Below, piece after piece: positions 8,122-14,470 of a DNA stretch of 40,748 bases. How positions within the stretch are numbered: position 1 is the stretch's first letter; each line of letters opens with the position of its first letter. The notes under the pieces were generated by a model. The model ran no database searches and was not told the origin of the DNA. It worked only from the letters and a program-made list of their open reading frames with translations. Origin of the DNA: an uncultured Clostridium sp. (GTDB taxonomy: Bacteria > Bacillota > Clostridia > Lachnospirales > Lachnospiraceae); the NCBI GenBank assembly GCA_900542035.1, contig UQMJ01000025.1, positions 1 to 40,748 on the forward strand, read 5' to 3'. The position numbers were made by a program, and so were the translations under genes.

Positions 8122-9141
8122 ATGATTGATTTACATCTTCATTTTGACGGTTCTTTGCCGGTTCAAACGGTGCTCAGGCTGGCAAAAAAGCAGGAGATTG
8201 CGCTTCCTACTTCTTCCGAAGAAGAGCTACGTCCTTTTTTGGAAGCGCCTGCTGACTGCAGGGATTTAAATGAATATCTGGAGCGGTTTGATTTGCCGCT
8301 CCAGGTGCTTCAGACCAGGGAAGCGCTCCAGGAGGCCATGAAGGATTTGGTTTGCGAGCTGGCGTCAGAAGGACTGGTTTATGCAGAAATCCGGTTTGCT
8401 CCCCAGCTTCATACTTCCCGCGGTTTCAACCAGCGACAGGTAGTGGAAGCGGTACTGGAGGGAATGAATGAGGGGCTGAAAGAGAAACCTTCTTTGCTGG
8501 ACGCGGGATTAATTTTGTGCTGCATGAGAGGAGCGGATAACCAGGAAGCAAACCAGGAAACGGTAGAACTGGCCGGAGAGTTTATTGGTCATACCAAAGT
8601 TGCCGCAGTGGATTTGGCAGGAGCAGAAGGATTGTTTTTTACCGGAGATTATAAACCGCTCTTTGAGCTGGCGATGAAAAAGAAGATTCCTTATACGATT
8701 CATGCAGGGGAAGCGGATGGACCGGAAAGCGTAAAAGCAGCTGTTTCTATGGGAGCAAAGAGAATTGGCCACGGCGTCCGCTGTATAGAAGATCCGGCGG
8801 CAGAAGCAGAAATAAGGGAAAAAGGAATCGTATTGGAATGCTGCGTGACCAGCAATATCCAGACCAGAGCTTTTGCATCAGCAGAAGAGCATCCTTTGCT
8901 GAAGCTGCTAAGAAGCGGTATAAAAGTAACGGTTAATACGGATAATATGACCGTATCCAATACCACAATTGCAAAAGAGTTTGAACTCTTAAAAAAATGC
9001 GGAATGACAGAGGATGAAAAGGCGCAGCTTTTAAGAAACAGCGTTGAGGCGGCATTTTTACAGGAAGAGAAAAAGGCGCTTTTAATGGAGAAGGTACTAA
9101 AAAGAGAAAAAGAAGTTGAAAAATACAAAAAGCTGTTGTAG
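8122..9141 (+). CDS. add: Adenosine deaminase family protein
   Basis: 339 aa metal-dependent hydrolase that should convert (deoxy)adenosine to (deoxy)inosine. Motifs: HLHFDGS with His5 and His7, HAGE (His194, Glu197), GHGVR (His217) and Asp274 in NTDN. The canonical motif is TDDP; here the second Asp, which helps bind the purine, is Asn275, and the Pro is Met. The true start is ATG 8122, where HLHFDGS falls at the normal position; a longer frame from 7999 only reads through cdd in another frame. The last gene of the operon; its stop codon overlaps the -10 box of the next promoter. The altered motif may mean shifted substrate preference. Confidence 0.88.
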   Translation: MIDLHLHFDGSLPVQTVLRLAKKQEIALPTSSEEELRPFLEAPADCRDLNEYLERFDLPLQVLQTREALQEAMKDLVCELASEGLVYAEIRFAPQLHTSRGFNQRQVVEAVLEGMNEGLKEKPSLLDAGLILCCMRGADNQEANQETVELAGEFIGHTKVAAVDLAGAEGLFFTGDYKPLFELAMKKKIPYTIHAGEADGPESVKAAVSMGAKRIGHGVRCIEDPAAEAEIREKGIVLECCVTSNIQTRAFASAEEHPLLKLLRSGIKVTVNTDNMTVSNTTIAKEFELLKKCGMTEDEKAQLLRNSVEAAFLQEEKKALLMEKVLKREKEVEKYKKLL

Positions 9142-9144
9142 AAT
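9116..9144 (+). promoter_or_regulatory. Promoter of bglA1, overlapping the end of add
   Basis: TTGAAA (9116-9121), a 17-bp spacer and TAGAAT (9139-9144). The -10 box includes the add stop codon. The same hexamers and spacing recur upstream of bglP (20819-20847), followed by a nearly identical leader, which strongly supports the call. Confidence 0.75.
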
Positions 9145-9181
9145 GTAAGAAGAGTAAGCGAATAAAGAATATTGATTTCGT

Positions 9182-9209
9182 GGATTGTTACTTTCATTAG
9201 GCAAGACCT
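9182..9209 (+). promoter_or_regulatory. RAT: LicT/BglG antiterminator RNA target, copy 1
   Basis: GGATTGTTACT begins a ribonucleic antiterminator element that ends in GGCAAGACCT, matching the RAT consensus of LicT/SacY targets. Its 3' end overlaps the 5' arm of the terminator beginning at 9206, so the two structures exclude each other. LicT is encoded at 24538-25386. Confidence 0.88.
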
Positions 9210-9286
9210 GGATCATACAGTAGTAGATGTTTATATGTTTTAGTAAAACAATATAAGCGCCGTTAGTGTATGGCCAGGTTTTTTGT
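9206..9286 (+). terminator. Conditional terminator in the bglA1 leader
   Basis: ACCTGG (9206-9211) pairs with CCAGGT (9274-9279), then CATAC with GTATG, closing a long loop that holds its own small hairpin. A run of T follows from 9279. LicT bound to the RAT should prevent it forming. Confidence 0.82.
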
Positions 9287-9340
9287 TTCAGGAACTCTGT
9301 TCCGGATACCTGAAAGCAGAGAAAACAAGGAGGGATTGCT

Positions 9341-10759
9341 ATGGAAATGAGCAAAGATTTTTTGTGGGGCGGCGCAACAGCGGCAAACCAATATGAGGGA
9401 GGATATGCAGAAGGAGGAAGAGGCCTTTCTGTCAATGATGTAGAGATGGGGGCGCGTCACGGAGTCCAGAGAGAGATTCACGAGTATGTGCATCCGGATG
9501 CCTATTATCCCAGCCATGTGGCAGTAGATTTTTATCACCATTATAAAGAAGACATTGCTTTGTTTGCAGAAATGGGATTTAAGTGCTTCCGTCTGTCCAT
9601 TTCCTGGAGCCGCATTTTCCCGAACGGGGATGATGAGACTCCCAACGAGGAAGGCCTGCAGTTTTATGATAAGGTATTTGATGAAATGGCAAAATACCAT
9701 ATGGAACCAGTGGTTACGATTAACCACTATGAAATGCCTCTGGCTCTGGTAAAGAAATATGGTTCCTGGAGAGACAGAAGACTGGTGGACTTTTATGTCC
9801 GGTATTGCGAAGTTTTATTTAAGCGTTATAAGGGCAAAGTCCATTACTGGCTGACCCATAATGAGATCAATTTGTTAATGCTGACCTGGAGACCCTGGCA
9901 TCAGGCAGGTATTATTTACCAGGAAGGGGAAAATAAATCCCAGACCATGTTAAATGCAGCCCATTATCAGCTTCTTGCCAGCGCAAAAGCAGTGGTATTG
10001 GGCCATGAGATTGATCCGGAAAATAAAATTGGCTGTATGCTGGTATATCCTCTGTGCTATGCGGCAACCTGCCGTCCAAATGACCAGATTCTGGCAATGA
10101 AGAAGATTAATAAAACCTATTACTTCGGCGATGTACACTGCAGAGGCTACTACAGCAATGTCTGCACGTCTCTCTGGAGAGAATTAGGGGCAAAACCGGA
10201 CATCCAGCCAGGAGATGAAGAGATTTTAAAGAAGGGTACCGTAGATTTTGTTGCATTTAGTTATTACTTCTCCTCTATTGAGGGAGAAGATACAGAAGTG
10301 ACAGAAGGAAACCAGATTCTGGGCGGGAAAAATCCATATCTTCCGGCGACCGCCTGGGGATGGCAGATCGATCCAAAAGGTCTCAGAACTTCTTTGAATT
10401 ATCTGTATGACCGCTATCAGAAACCGTTGTTTATCGTAGAAAACGGTATGGGAGCAGTCGATACGGTAGAACCGGACGGATCAATCAACGATGATTACCG
10501 GATTGACTATTTAAGCCAGCACATTCAGGCGATTATGGAAGCGGTTGAACAGGACGACGTGCCGGTTATGGGATATACTCCCTGGGGCTGCATTGACCTG
10601 GTATCTGCAGGAACCGGCGAGATGAAAAAGCGCTATGGTTTCATTTATGTCGACAAGGATGACAATGGCAGCGGCACATTAAACCGCAGCCGGAAAAAGA
10701 GCTTTTATTGGTATAAAGAGGTCATCGCTACGAATGGAGAGTGTCTGAAAAATAAATAG
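9341..10759 (+). CDS. bglA: 6-phospho-beta-glucosidase, GH1 (copy 1)
   Basis: 472 aa cytosolic glycoside hydrolase family 1 enzyme that cleaves phosphorylated beta-glucosides imported by the PTS. Acid/base Glu175 is in THNEI and nucleophile Glu367 in IVENG. The phospho-sugar loop SAGTGEMKKRYGFIYVD near the C-terminus marks the 6-phospho subgroup. AAGGAGG lies just before the ATG at 9341. It stands alone as a one-gene unit behind its own promoter, RAT and terminator. A close paralogue is encoded at 23082-24509. The His in place of the more usual Phe before NEI (THNEI versus TFNEI) is a minor difference. Confidence 0.93.
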   Translation: MEMSKDFLWGGATAANQYEGGYAEGGRGLSVNDVEMGARHGVQREIHEYVHPDAYYPSHVAVDFYHHYKEDIALFAEMGFKCFRLSISWSRIFPNGDDETPNEEGLQFYDKVFDEMAKYHMEPVVTINHYEMPLALVKKYGSWRDRRLVDFYVRYCEVLFKRYKGKVHYWLTHNEINLLMLTWRPWHQAGIIYQEGENKSQTMLNAAHYQLLASAKAVVLGHEIDPENKIGCMLVYPLCYAATCRPNDQILAMKKINKTYYFGDVHCRGYYSNVCTSLWRELGAKPDIQPGDEEILKKGTVDFVAFSYYFSSIEGEDTEVTEGNQILGGKNPYLPATAWGWQIDPKGLRTSLNYLYDRYQKPLFIVENGMGAVDTVEPDGSINDDYRIDYLSQHIQAIMEAVEQDDVPVMGYTPWGCIDLVSAGTGEMKKRYGFIYVDKDDNGSGTLNRSRKKSFYWYKEVIATNGECLKNK

Positions 10760-10777
10760 GACAGAATCAATAAAAGA

Positions 10778-10807
10778 GGCAGCTTCGGTTTGAGGCTGCC
10801 TTGATTT
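10778..10807 (+). terminator. Terminator of bglA1
   Basis: GGCAGC/GCTGCC stem with an 11-nt loop, then TTGATTT. The opposite strand also has a short T-run. Confidence 0.6.
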
Positions 10808-10810
10808 ATG

Positions 10811-10845
10811 GGATAAAAATAGCCGAAACCCTGAAAGGCTCCGGC
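10811..10845 (-). terminator. Terminator, probably the original one of tRNA-Gly
   Basis: On the minus strand GCCGGAGCC (10845-10837) pairs with GGTTTCGGC (10830-10822) and is followed by TATTTTTATCC. No minus-strand gene now precedes it. It sits just beyond the left attachment repeat, exactly where the 3' flank of the tRNA-Gly (now at 20606-20676) would have been before integration. Confidence 0.65.
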
Positions 10846-10856
10846 ATATCAGTCAA

Positions 10857-10875
10857 AAGCAGATAACGGGAATCG
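10857..10875. repeat. attL: left attachment repeat
   Basis: 19-bp copy of the tRNA-Gly 3' end (AAGCAGATAACGGGAATCG), identical to 20605-20623. The rest of the tRNA is absent here. The integrase gene lies just inside it. Confidence 0.88.
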
Positions 10876-10992
10876 TTAGTTGACATTTTATCCATTTTTC
10901 TGTGGTTTTTCTCGTCTATTCTATGGGCTTTTCTGCTTATTTTAACCCTGCTTTTATTTCTGCAAGATTTTTTAGTATCAATTTAGTAGCAT

Positions 10993-12078
10993 TTAATAAA
11001 CGTTATTCCCACACAGTTTTTCCAGTTTTTCAGCTACTTCCGTCTGTTTTGAGGGAAACAGGTGGGAGTAGATATTGAGCGTGGTCGATACATTCTCATG
11101 GCCCAGGCGTTCAGATACCAGAAGAGCAGAAAAGCCCATTTCAATCAATAGAGAGGCATGAGAGTGGCGCAAATCATGTAGCCGGATGCGTTTCACGTGG
11201 GCCTTTGCAGTATGTGTTTCCATTTGTCGGGCATAGGATGAATGAGAAGCAGTAAACAGCCTGGAATCTGATGTTAGGTCATATATGCGCTGTTCATAGG
11301 CCTGTACAATGGTACAGATAAAGGGGGGAAGCGTAATTGTACGATTGGCTTTTTCTGTTTTGGGGGATGTTACAATACCTTTTCCGTCAATAAGGTGGTA
11401 AGTTTTGTTGACTGTAAGGATGCCGGCTATTAGGTCAATGTCTGCTGTCGTCAGTGCTTCTAATTCGCCGATACGCAGACCGCAATAGTAGAGCAGCAGG
11501 AAAGCTGTATAGTATGGGTCTGTTTTCTCAAAGGTAGCTATGAATCTGTCAAATTCGTCTTTTGTCCAGAAGTTCATGCTTTTCTGCTTTTTGCCTACAG
11601 TATTCCCTGCAATTCGGCAGGGATTGACCGGCAAGCCATAGAAGCGCACAGCAAAATTAAATAGGCTGGATAGTTCCGCTACAATATTTTGCATATATCC
11701 AGGAGATAGCGGCTCTCCATTTGCGTTCAGCGAATTTTTAAGCTGTGCCTGCCACTGCCGGATATCGGCGGCTTCTATGGTATTGATTGGCTGCTTATCA
11801 AAAAATGGAGCAATCCATTTTTCAATCCGGTTTTTCTTTGTCTGGTAGGTTATTAACTTGCTGTGCTCTTTTTTATCGGCTAAATATAATTCTACCAATT
11901 TCTTAAATGGCATGGTAGGCTGGGCGGCTTGCGTAGATAGAAAAACCCGCTCCCATTCCTTGGCCTCACGCTGCAGCTTAAAGCCCCGTTTCATCTTCTG
12001 GCGTTTGCTGCCGGTGTAATCAGTGTAGTACAGCTTCACATAAAATTTTCCAGTGCTTTCGTCTTTGTATACTGGCAT
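10993..12078 (-). CDS. int: Tyrosine site-specific integrase
   Basis: 361 aa phage-type tyrosine recombinase that should integrate and excise the element. An N-terminal AP2-like arm-binding region (YVKLYYTDYTGSKRQKMKRG) precedes a SAM-like core-binding domain. Catalytic residues are in GLRIGELEAL (Arg), HDLRHSHASLL (His-x-x-Arg), RLGHENVSTTLNIYSHL (His and the Tyr nucleophile). The start at 12078 (MPVYKDE) follows GGGAGAAA; an upstream extension to 12159 would read through a 22-bp repeat shared with 13845-13866 and is unlikely. The gene points toward attL, the usual arrangement. Confidence 0.92.
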   Translation of the reverse strand: MPVYKDESTGKFYVKLYYTDYTGSKRQKMKRGFKLQREAKEWERVFLSTQAAQPTMPFKKLVELYLADKKEHSKLITYQTKKNRIEKWIAPFFDKQPINTIEAADIRQWQAQLKNSLNANGEPLSPGYMQNIVAELSSLFNFAVRFYGLPVNPCRIAGNTVGKKQKSMNFWTKDEFDRFIATFEKTDPYYTAFLLLYYCGLRIGELEALTTADIDLIAGILTVNKTYHLIDGKGIVTSPKTEKANRTITLPPFICTIVQAYEQRIYDLTSDSRLFTASHSSYARQMETHTAKAHVKRIRLHDLRHSHASLLIEMGFSALLVSERLGHENVSTTLNIYSHLFPSKQTEVAEKLEKLCGNNVY

Positions 12079-12103
12079 AATATAGTTTCTCCCTTCATTC
12101 TGG

Positions 12104-12125
12104 CCAGGCTGGGGCGTTGAGATGA
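12104..12125. repeat. 22-bp direct repeat, copy 1
   Basis: Begins CCAGGCTGGGG and ends GTTGAGATGA; a perfect second copy is at 13845-13866. This copy lies just upstream of the integrase start. Function unknown; an integrase/Xis arm site or a module-exchange scar is possible. Confidence 0.7.
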
Positions 12126-12181
12126 AAGGGAAAGGTTTGGATGTCCTTATTATTGACATCCGGATTTTAAAGCCAAGGCAT

Positions 12182-12210
12182 TTGACAAATATTTACGATT
12201 GACCTATAAT
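12182..12210 (+). promoter_or_regulatory. Promoter of the antitoxin RNA
   Basis: TTGACA (12182-12187), 17-bp spacer, TATAAT (12205-12210): consensus hexamers with no protein-coding gene downstream on this strand. The predicted start is near 12217. The -10 box and the next 23 bases recur, inverted, before the toxin gene (12468-12440, 25 of 29 matching). Confidence 0.8.
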
Positions 12211-12216
12211 ATACTT

Positions 12217-12317
12217 AACAAGGAACCGGTACGATAGAACACACCTATCCGTTTCCGGTGTTATAAGGGTTTAGAAAATAGCGCCTTACTTTACCAGAGC
12301 AGGGGCGCTATTTTCTA
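12217..12317 (+). ncRNA. Predicted antisense RNA antitoxin
   Basis: A transcript from the consensus promoter at 12182-12210 would run about 100 nt and stop at the bidirectional hairpin 12273-12316. It would pair with the 3' end of the toxin mRNA, including the last codons and stop (12308 onward), as RatA does with txpA. An internal structure (GATAG/CTATC, ACCGG/CCGGT) is visible. The transcript is predicted, not shown. Confidence 0.6.
12273..12316. terminator. Bidirectional terminator shared by toxin mRNA and antitoxin RNA
   Basis: Perfect 13-bp stem (AGAAAATAGCGCC at 12273-12285 with 12304-12316). A/T-rich stem ends supply the T-tract on both strands. The toxin stop codon lies inside the stem. 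Confidence 0.72.
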
Positions 12318-12391
12318 TGTGTCAGATTCAGAATTGCTACAATTAACATGGCAACGCCTAAGATAATTTGAAATTCTTCGTATGTACTCAT
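12308..12391 (-). CDS. Type I toxin, holin-like small membrane peptide
   Basis: 27-aa peptide beginning MSTYEEFQIILGVAM, with one hydrophobic membrane segment and a basic tail (HRK). The start motif MSTYE and this length fit the Hol-Tox / TxpA-BsrG-like toxins of Firmicutes. A very strong ribosome site (GGAAGGAGGTGG) precedes the ATG at 12391, but it is partly buried in a hairpin with the upstream CCATCCTT (12398-12420), as is typical of type I toxin mRNAs. The stop lies in the terminator stem. Such peptides permeabilise the membrane when unpaired with antisense RNA. It should stabilise the element in the host. Too short for routine gene callers. Confidence 0.75.
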   Translation of the reverse strand: MSTYEEFQIILGVAMLIVAILNLTHRK

Positions 12392-12439
12392 AGAAACCCA
12401 CCTCCTTCCAACAAGGATGGAAACAGATGGTATGGACGC

Positions 12440-12475
12440 CCTACCGGCTCCCTGGTAAGTATATTATATTGTCAA
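12440..12475 (-). promoter_or_regulatory. Toxin promoter region, inverted copy of the antitoxin start
   Basis: On the minus strand TATAAT (12468-12463) is followed by sequence matching the antitoxin start in 25 of 29 positions. TTGACA (12475-12470) lies one base before the -10, too close to act as its -35. An inverted repeat TTCCAC-6 nt-GTGGAA (12479-12496) covers the expected -35 area and may be an operator. Confidence 0.5.
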
Positions 12476-12547
12476 GGTTTCCACACGAGCGTGGAAGTTG
12501 GTTGAACCGACATCCAGAATTGCTGCTGGCTTAATTTTGAAAGTTTC

Positions 12548-13068
12548 GCTAAAAATTTAGCTTAAGCCCATTTGGGCCTCTGCCCCTCAGAGTAATCAAA
12601 CTCAAAAATGAGTTGGTTGGTTTTCTGGTAGGTGTCATATTTTACGACAGGGCTATAACGTTTCGTTAGGTCAGGTTTTGTCAGGTTCCCCAACTTGGAG
12701 GGGAAAGCCAGTTTTGTTCTGTCGAATTGCAGCAGAGGGAGAGAAACCCTCAAAACTGAGGTTAAAGCCATTTGGCTGTTAGTTTTTAGGCAGAGGAAGA
12801 GAGGTGCACAAATTTGAGCGGGTGTCATTCGGCTGCTGGCTCTTTTAACCAGGTTAAAAGTCACTTTATTTGACTTTAGAATGTTCCAGAGTAGCAGAGC
12901 TGAAAAGTCAGCCGTTCAGATGGTACTAATAGTCACTTCTGAGTTTTTTGACTTCGTACGTTTTTCGTACGTACATACTATGCAGCCGTAGAAATTTCTA
13001 CGGCATTTTGTCCCGACGAAATTCGTTGAAACAAGGTGTGCATACTATGCACTTCTAAAATTTTAGAA
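12548..13068. repeat. Array of about 15 short inverted repeats in a 700-bp non-coding stretch
   Basis: Between the toxin (12391) and the repressor (13104) I see no convincing gene. Short hairpins follow one another: 12548-12561, 12566-12577, 12599-12614, 12656-12668, 12686-12705, 12745-12763, 12766-12777, 12806-12819, 12842-12860, 12857-12877, 12899-12912, 12955-12971, 12985-13004, 13014-13028, 13053-13068. Most have 4-9 bp stems and 2-5 nt loops rich in A/T; GCCGTAGAAATTTCTACGGC (12985-13004) is a perfect palindrome. CATACTATGC occurs twice (12974 and 13041). Stems differ in sequence while the shape is kept. Function unknown; a replication origin or a multi-site binding region is possible. 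Confidence 0.6.
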
Positions 13069-13103
13069 AACGGCGGTGGGGCCGGTGGTCACTTCTGGGT
13101 GGG

Positions 13104-13499
13104 TTAGTCATCTGTTAGTTTTATTCGGTCAATCATCTGCTTTACAAATTCTATATCTTCTTTCTTTACTTTCCGAGAGGCGTCAAAAAGAATCTTGTAT
13201 TCTGGGTTCTCAAACATGAACTGGGCAAGTTCGCGTGCATCATCGTTGAGGTAATACACATTATTATTTTGTTTGTCCTCGCGCTCGTCATTCAGAAGTT
13301 CCGAAATTGTAATACCAAAAAAATCAGCTATTTTTTCAAGAGCGTCCATTCTTGGGGCATTTGTCCCCCTCATCCACATGGAAATCGTCGAAGCTCTGTA
13401 ACCTAATTTTTCTGCAAACTCTTTATAAGACATATTTCTTTCTTGTAGTAATCTTTTAATATTGGTTGCAAAAATTTCATTTGCATTTTTATCTGGCAT
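13104..13499 (-). CDS. XRE-family repressor (CI/Stl-like)
   Basis: 131 aa. Helix-turn-helix at about residues 12-66 (RLLQERNMSYKEFAEKLGY then STISMWMRG), followed by a C-terminal region with YLNDDARELAQFMFENPEYK, common in Firmicute phage and ICE repressors. ATG 13499 is placed seven bases after a GGGGG ribosome site; a GTG two codons earlier is less likely. It is divergent from the Cro-like gene, with shared operators between them. It probably maintains the integrated state. Whether it is inactivated by RecA, by the ImmA/IrrE peptidase at 18232, or by a helper-phage protein cannot be told. Confidence 0.87.
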   Translation of the reverse strand: MPDKNANEIFATNIKRLLQERNMSYKEFAEKLGYRASTISMWMRGTNAPRMDALEKIADFFGITISELLNDEREDKQNNNVYYLNDDARELAQFMFENPEYKILFDASRKVKKEDIEFVKQMIDRIKLTDD

Positions 13500-13522
13500 A
13501 AGCACACCCCCTTACACTATTT

Positions 13523-13632
13523 AAGATACATCAAAAATGAAATAATGTAAAGTAAATTCATTAAAAATGAAAACAATTACTTGACAAATCATTTTTAATG
13601 AATTACAGTATACATGAAATCATTTAAAATGA
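13523..13632. promoter_or_regulatory. Divergent promoter/operator switch of the element
   Basis: Leftward promoter: TTTACA (13551-13546), 17 bp, TATCTT (13528-13523). Rightward promoter: TTGACA (13581-13586), 17 bp, TACAGT (13604-13609). Four 13-bp sites of type TCATTNNNAATGA: 13528-13540 (imperfect), 13558-13570, 13589-13601, 13620-13632. One site lies in the spacer of each promoter, so both could be shut by bound repressor or Cro-like protein. Confidence 0.75.
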
Positions 13633-13648
13633 AAAGCGAGGCGATAAC

Positions 13649-13840
13649 ATGAAACTTAATGTAACGAAAATCCGTTTGATTATGGCAAAACAGGTAATGA
13701 ATCAAGCTGCTTTAGCGGCTAAGGCTGGAATTAGTCGTCAAACACTTTCGGCCGTAATGAATGGTAAAAGTTGCCGCCCTGAGTTACTTGGGAAGATTAG
13801 CAAGACTCTTGGCGTAGAACCAGAAGAAATTATTGAATAA
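13649..13840 (+). CDS. Cro/CI-type helix-turn-helix protein
   Basis: 63 aa that is almost entirely one HTH domain: NQAALAAKAGISRQTLSAVMNG is the helix-turn-helix. First gene of the rightward operon, directly behind the operator region and divergent from the repressor. Likely antagonist of the repressor (Cro role), or the first regulator of the excision/replication genes. No C-terminal domain is present. Confidence 0.8.
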   Translation: MKLNVTKIRLIMAKQVMNQAALAAKAGISRQTLSAVMNGKSCRPELLGKISKTLGVEPEEIIE

Positions 13841-13844
13841 CGTA

Positions 13845-13866
13845 CCAGGCTGGGGCGTTGAGATGA
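13845..13866. repeat. 22-bp direct repeat, copy 2
   Basis: Perfect copy of 12104-12125, here between the Cro-like gene and the Xis-like gene. The pair brackets the toxin, hairpin array, repressor and Cro-like gene (about 1.7 kb). Confidence 0.7.
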
Positions 13867-13897
13867 GGGCGGGAAGCCCAAGAAAGGAGGAAATAGC

Positions 13898-14101
13898 GTG
13901 GGAAAGATGATAGGCGCAAAAGATGTAGGGAATATGCTTGGAGTAAGTGAAAGTAAAGCCTATGCCTATATTCGTGATATGAACGCAGAACTGCAGCATA
14001 AAGGATTTATGACAGTTAGGGGCAAAGTTCCGCTGTCTTATGTAGAAAAACGCTTCTTTGGCTTCCAGGAACAGGGAGGCGGAGAAAGTGGCAAGTCGTG
14101 A
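13898..14101 (+). CDS. Excisionase-like small DNA-binding protein
   Basis: 67 aa with the winged-helix pattern of excisionases and MerR-like domains: IGAKDVGNMLGVSESKAYAYIRDMN, then a basic turn and LSYVEKRFFG. The GTG at 13898 has AAAGGAGG ahead of it; ATG 13907 is an alternative. The place after the Cro-like gene matches xis in phage-like islands. A directionality role for the integrase is inferred from size, fold pattern and position. Confidence 0.65.
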   Translation: MGKMIGAKDVGNMLGVSESKAYAYIRDMNAELQHKGFMTVRGKVPLSYVEKRFFGFQEQGGGESGKS

Positions 14102-14450
14102 AGAACTGCTGCAGAGCATTCGACCAGGCGTGAAGCTTACGCAGGATTTCTTTAAACAGATATACGGCTACGAGCTTACATGGCCAGGATTTGCAGAAAC
14201 AGCTTTGCAGCGCCTTGAGGTTTTGGGATGCGGCAAGGCAAGAACGTACTACATTGACACTGTGCTAGAGTATGAACGGAAACAAGCTGAATCTGTTCGC
14301 CCTATTGCGGAGTGGTACGCTAAGAAATTAAGAGAAGAATGGGAACAGAAAGAAAAGAAAGGAAGTGAGGAGAGACGAGCGAAGAAATTGGACAGCATGA
14401 GCGTGGAAGAACTTCTGATATTGTTGCAGCGCTCGGTAGAAAGGGCGTAG
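14088..14450 (+). CDS. Conserved element protein, unknown function
   Basis: 120 aa from GTG 14088, which overlaps the end of the Xis-like gene by 14 bases and follows GGGAGGCGG. N-terminal half: SREELLQSIRPGVKLTQDFFKQIYGYEL, a compact helical region. C-terminal half is highly charged (Lys/Glu) and probably coiled coil. I do not recognise a family with confidence. Its place before the DUF3987 gene suggests an accessory replication role, which is inference. Confidence 0.7.
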   Translation: MASREELLQSIRPGVKLTQDFFKQIYGYELTWPGFAETALQRLEVLGCGKARTYYIDTVLEYERKQAESVRPIAEWYAKKLREEWEQKEKKGSEERRAKKLDSMSVEELLILLQRSVERA

Positions 14451-14470
14451 AGGTTACTTTTTCAGATTCT

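Noticed and set aside
12562..12864. 100-codon minus-strand frame within the hairpin array
   Set aside because: No ribosome site, no recognisable domain, odd composition, and the frame runs through several hairpins; the structure explains the sequence better than a protein.
12548..13068. CRISPR array
   Set aside because: The inverted repeats differ in sequence and spacing, and no cas genes are present; no constant direct repeat.
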